Positions 4,656-5,575 of a stretch of 5,575 nt of DNA are shown here, piece after piece (the first letter of the stretch is position 1; every line of letters begins with the position of its first letter). The notes below the pieces were generated by a model. It was not told where the DNA came from and did not search any database. It saw nothing but the letters and a program-made list of their open reading frames with translations. The DNA is from an uncultured Eubacteriales bacterium (GTDB lineage Bacteria > Bacillota_A > Clostridia > Christensenellales > Aristaeellaceae), in the NCBI GenBank assembly GCA_944333375.1, contig CALVKX010000136.1:1-5575 (forward strand). The letters are read 5' to 3'. The position numbers were made by a program, and so were the translations under genes.

Positions 4656-5575
4656 TTGATCCGTAAGATCGGCATCCTGACCAGCGGCGGCGACAGCCCC
4701 GGCATGAACGCCGCGGTGGTCAGCGTAGCGCGCTGCGCGGCCGCGCATGGCATCCAGCTCATGGGCATCAAGCGTGGCTACAACGGCCTTTTGGGGCTGA
4801 GTGAAAATCCCGAGGACGACATCGCCGCCCTGGACCTGGAAACGGTGCTGGATATCGCGGACCAGCGCGGCACCTTTTTGCGAACCGCCCGCTGCGATGA
4901 GTTCAAAAAGCCCGAGGTTCAGCGCCAGTGCGCCAACAACCTGAGGAAACTCGGCATCGACGCCCTGGTGGTCATCGGCGGCGATGGCAGCTTCAACGGC
5001 GCCATGCACCTCTCCGAGCTGGGCATCCCCTGCGTGGGCATCCCCGGCACCATCGACAACGACCTGGGCTACACCGAGGCCACGCTGGGTTATGACACGG
5101 CCGTCAACGTCTGCGTGGAGGCTGTGCGCTCCATCCGCGCCACCAGCCGCAGCCACGACCGCCCGGCGGTGGTGCAGGTCATGGGCCGCAACGCGGGCGA
5201 CATCGCCATGAAGACGGCCATGGCCACCGGCGCGGAAATGGTGGTCGTGCCCGAGATGGACTGGGACGTGGACGTGCTGGCGGCGCGCCTCAACGGCCTG
5301 ATCGCCAAGGGCAACACCCGCGCCACCCTCATCATCGGCGAGCACTGCTGGCATAAGATGAAGGAGTTTGACTGGCGCAAGTTCCTAAACGACAACGGCA
5401 AGGTCGTCTATCCGGGCGAGCCCATCAACGCCGAGCGCCTGGCCAGCATCCTAAAGCGCAAGTGCGGCGGCATCGAGGCCCGCGCCACGGTCATCGGCTA
5501 CACCCAGCGCGGCGCGCAGGCGACCGCGCAGGACAGCGCCTTCGCCTTTGAGGCGGGCCATCTGGCCGTGCAGCT
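4656..5575 (+). CDS. pfkA: ATP-dependent 6-phosphofructokinase, 3' end beyond the window
   Basis: The first 306 residues are present and open at the edge; the end is missing. The enzyme phosphorylates fructose 6-phosphate to fructose 1,6-bisphosphate, the committed step of glycolysis, in the cytosol. Conserved parts: LTSGGDSPGMNAA (8-20, nucleotide binding), GTFLRTARC (72-80), GGDGS (108-112), PGTIDND (130-136, catalytic aspartate D134), MGRNAGD (176-182), substrate glutamate E229, and R276 and R285 for the sugar phosphate. Glycines at 111 and 131, where pyrophosphate enzymes carry Asp and Lys, indicate ATP as phosphoryl donor. By hand alignment to E. coli PfkA and the Geobacillus enzyme there are about 26 extra residues between E229 and R276. 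Three effector-site residues also differ (V22, L61, N220 in place of R21, R54, K213), and Y282 replaces the usual substrate-contacting histidine (H249). The full length should therefore exceed the usual 320 residues. Translation starts at TTG 4656. Confidence 0.93.
   Translation, partial: MIRKIGILTSGGDSPGMNAAVVSVARCAAAHGIQLMGIKRGYNGLLGLSENPEDDIAALDLETVLDIADQRGTFLRTARCDEFKKPEVQRQCANNLRKLGIDALVVIGGDGSFNGAMHLSELGIPCVGIPGTIDNDLGYTEATLGYDTAVNVCVEAVRSIRATSRSHDRPAVVQVMGRNAGDIAMKTAMATGAEMVVVPEMDWDVDVLAARLNGLIAKGNTRATLIIGEHCWHKMKEFDWRKFLNDNGKVVYPGEPINAERLASILKRKCGGIEARATVIGYTQRGAQATAQDSAFAFEAGHLAVQ

Noticed and set aside
4599..5354. Minus-strand open frame of 251 residues opposite phosphofructokinase
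   Set aside because: Composition is that of a GC shadow, and the plus strand carries the PFK signature motifs throughout.
4656..5575. Phosphofructokinase as a pyrophosphate-dependent enzyme
   Set aside because: The motifs read GGDGS and PGTIDND, with glycines at both donor-determining positions; pyrophosphate enzymes usually show GGDDS and PKTIDND.

Overview
The window is GC-rich and almost fully coding. It reads as chromosomal housekeeping and accessory DNA of a high-GC member of the Firmicutes, most likely class Clostridia. Three things suggest this: strong AGGAGG-type ribosome binding sites, near-consensus sigma-A promoters, and proteins of clostridial type (a flavoredoxin-like flavin reductase, a YjjG-like HAD phosphatase, a YkuE-like phosphoesterase and a bacterial ATP-type 6-phosphofructokinase). 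The lineage is an inference; no rRNA or tRNA is present to confirm it. There are no mobile elements, CRISPR arrays or RNA genes.

Left part (4-2446, minus strand): a tight three-gene operon read right to left. It encodes a flavin reductase-like FMN protein (1841-2446), then a HAD-superfamily phosphatase (1125-1826), then an unusual radical SAM protein (4-1128). The first junction is 14 bp and holds the ribosome binding site of the next gene. The second is a 4-bp ATGA overlap, which points to translational coupling. The operon starts from a promoter at 2482-2510.

Middle (2447-3521, plus strand): a divergent membrane-anchored metallophosphoesterase (2538-3425) is read from a promoter (2462-2491) whose -10 box physically overlaps the -10 box of the minus-strand operon. 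The gene ends in a clear rho-independent terminator (3494-3521).

Right part (3522-5575, plus strand): an AraC-family regulator (3644-4555) has its own near-perfect promoter. It is followed by a 6-phosphofructokinase gene (from 4656, cut by the window edge) that also has its own promoter, a GC-rich stem-loop at the predicted 5' end of its mRNA, and a TTG start codon.

The points most worth following up are the radical SAM/HAD/flavin reductase operon, whose substrate I cannot name; the interlocked divergent promoters; and the phosphofructokinase, which seems to have lost much of the classical allosteric effector site and carries an insertion of about 26 residues. I see no proof of a wholly new system. 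The radical SAM operon is the best candidate.
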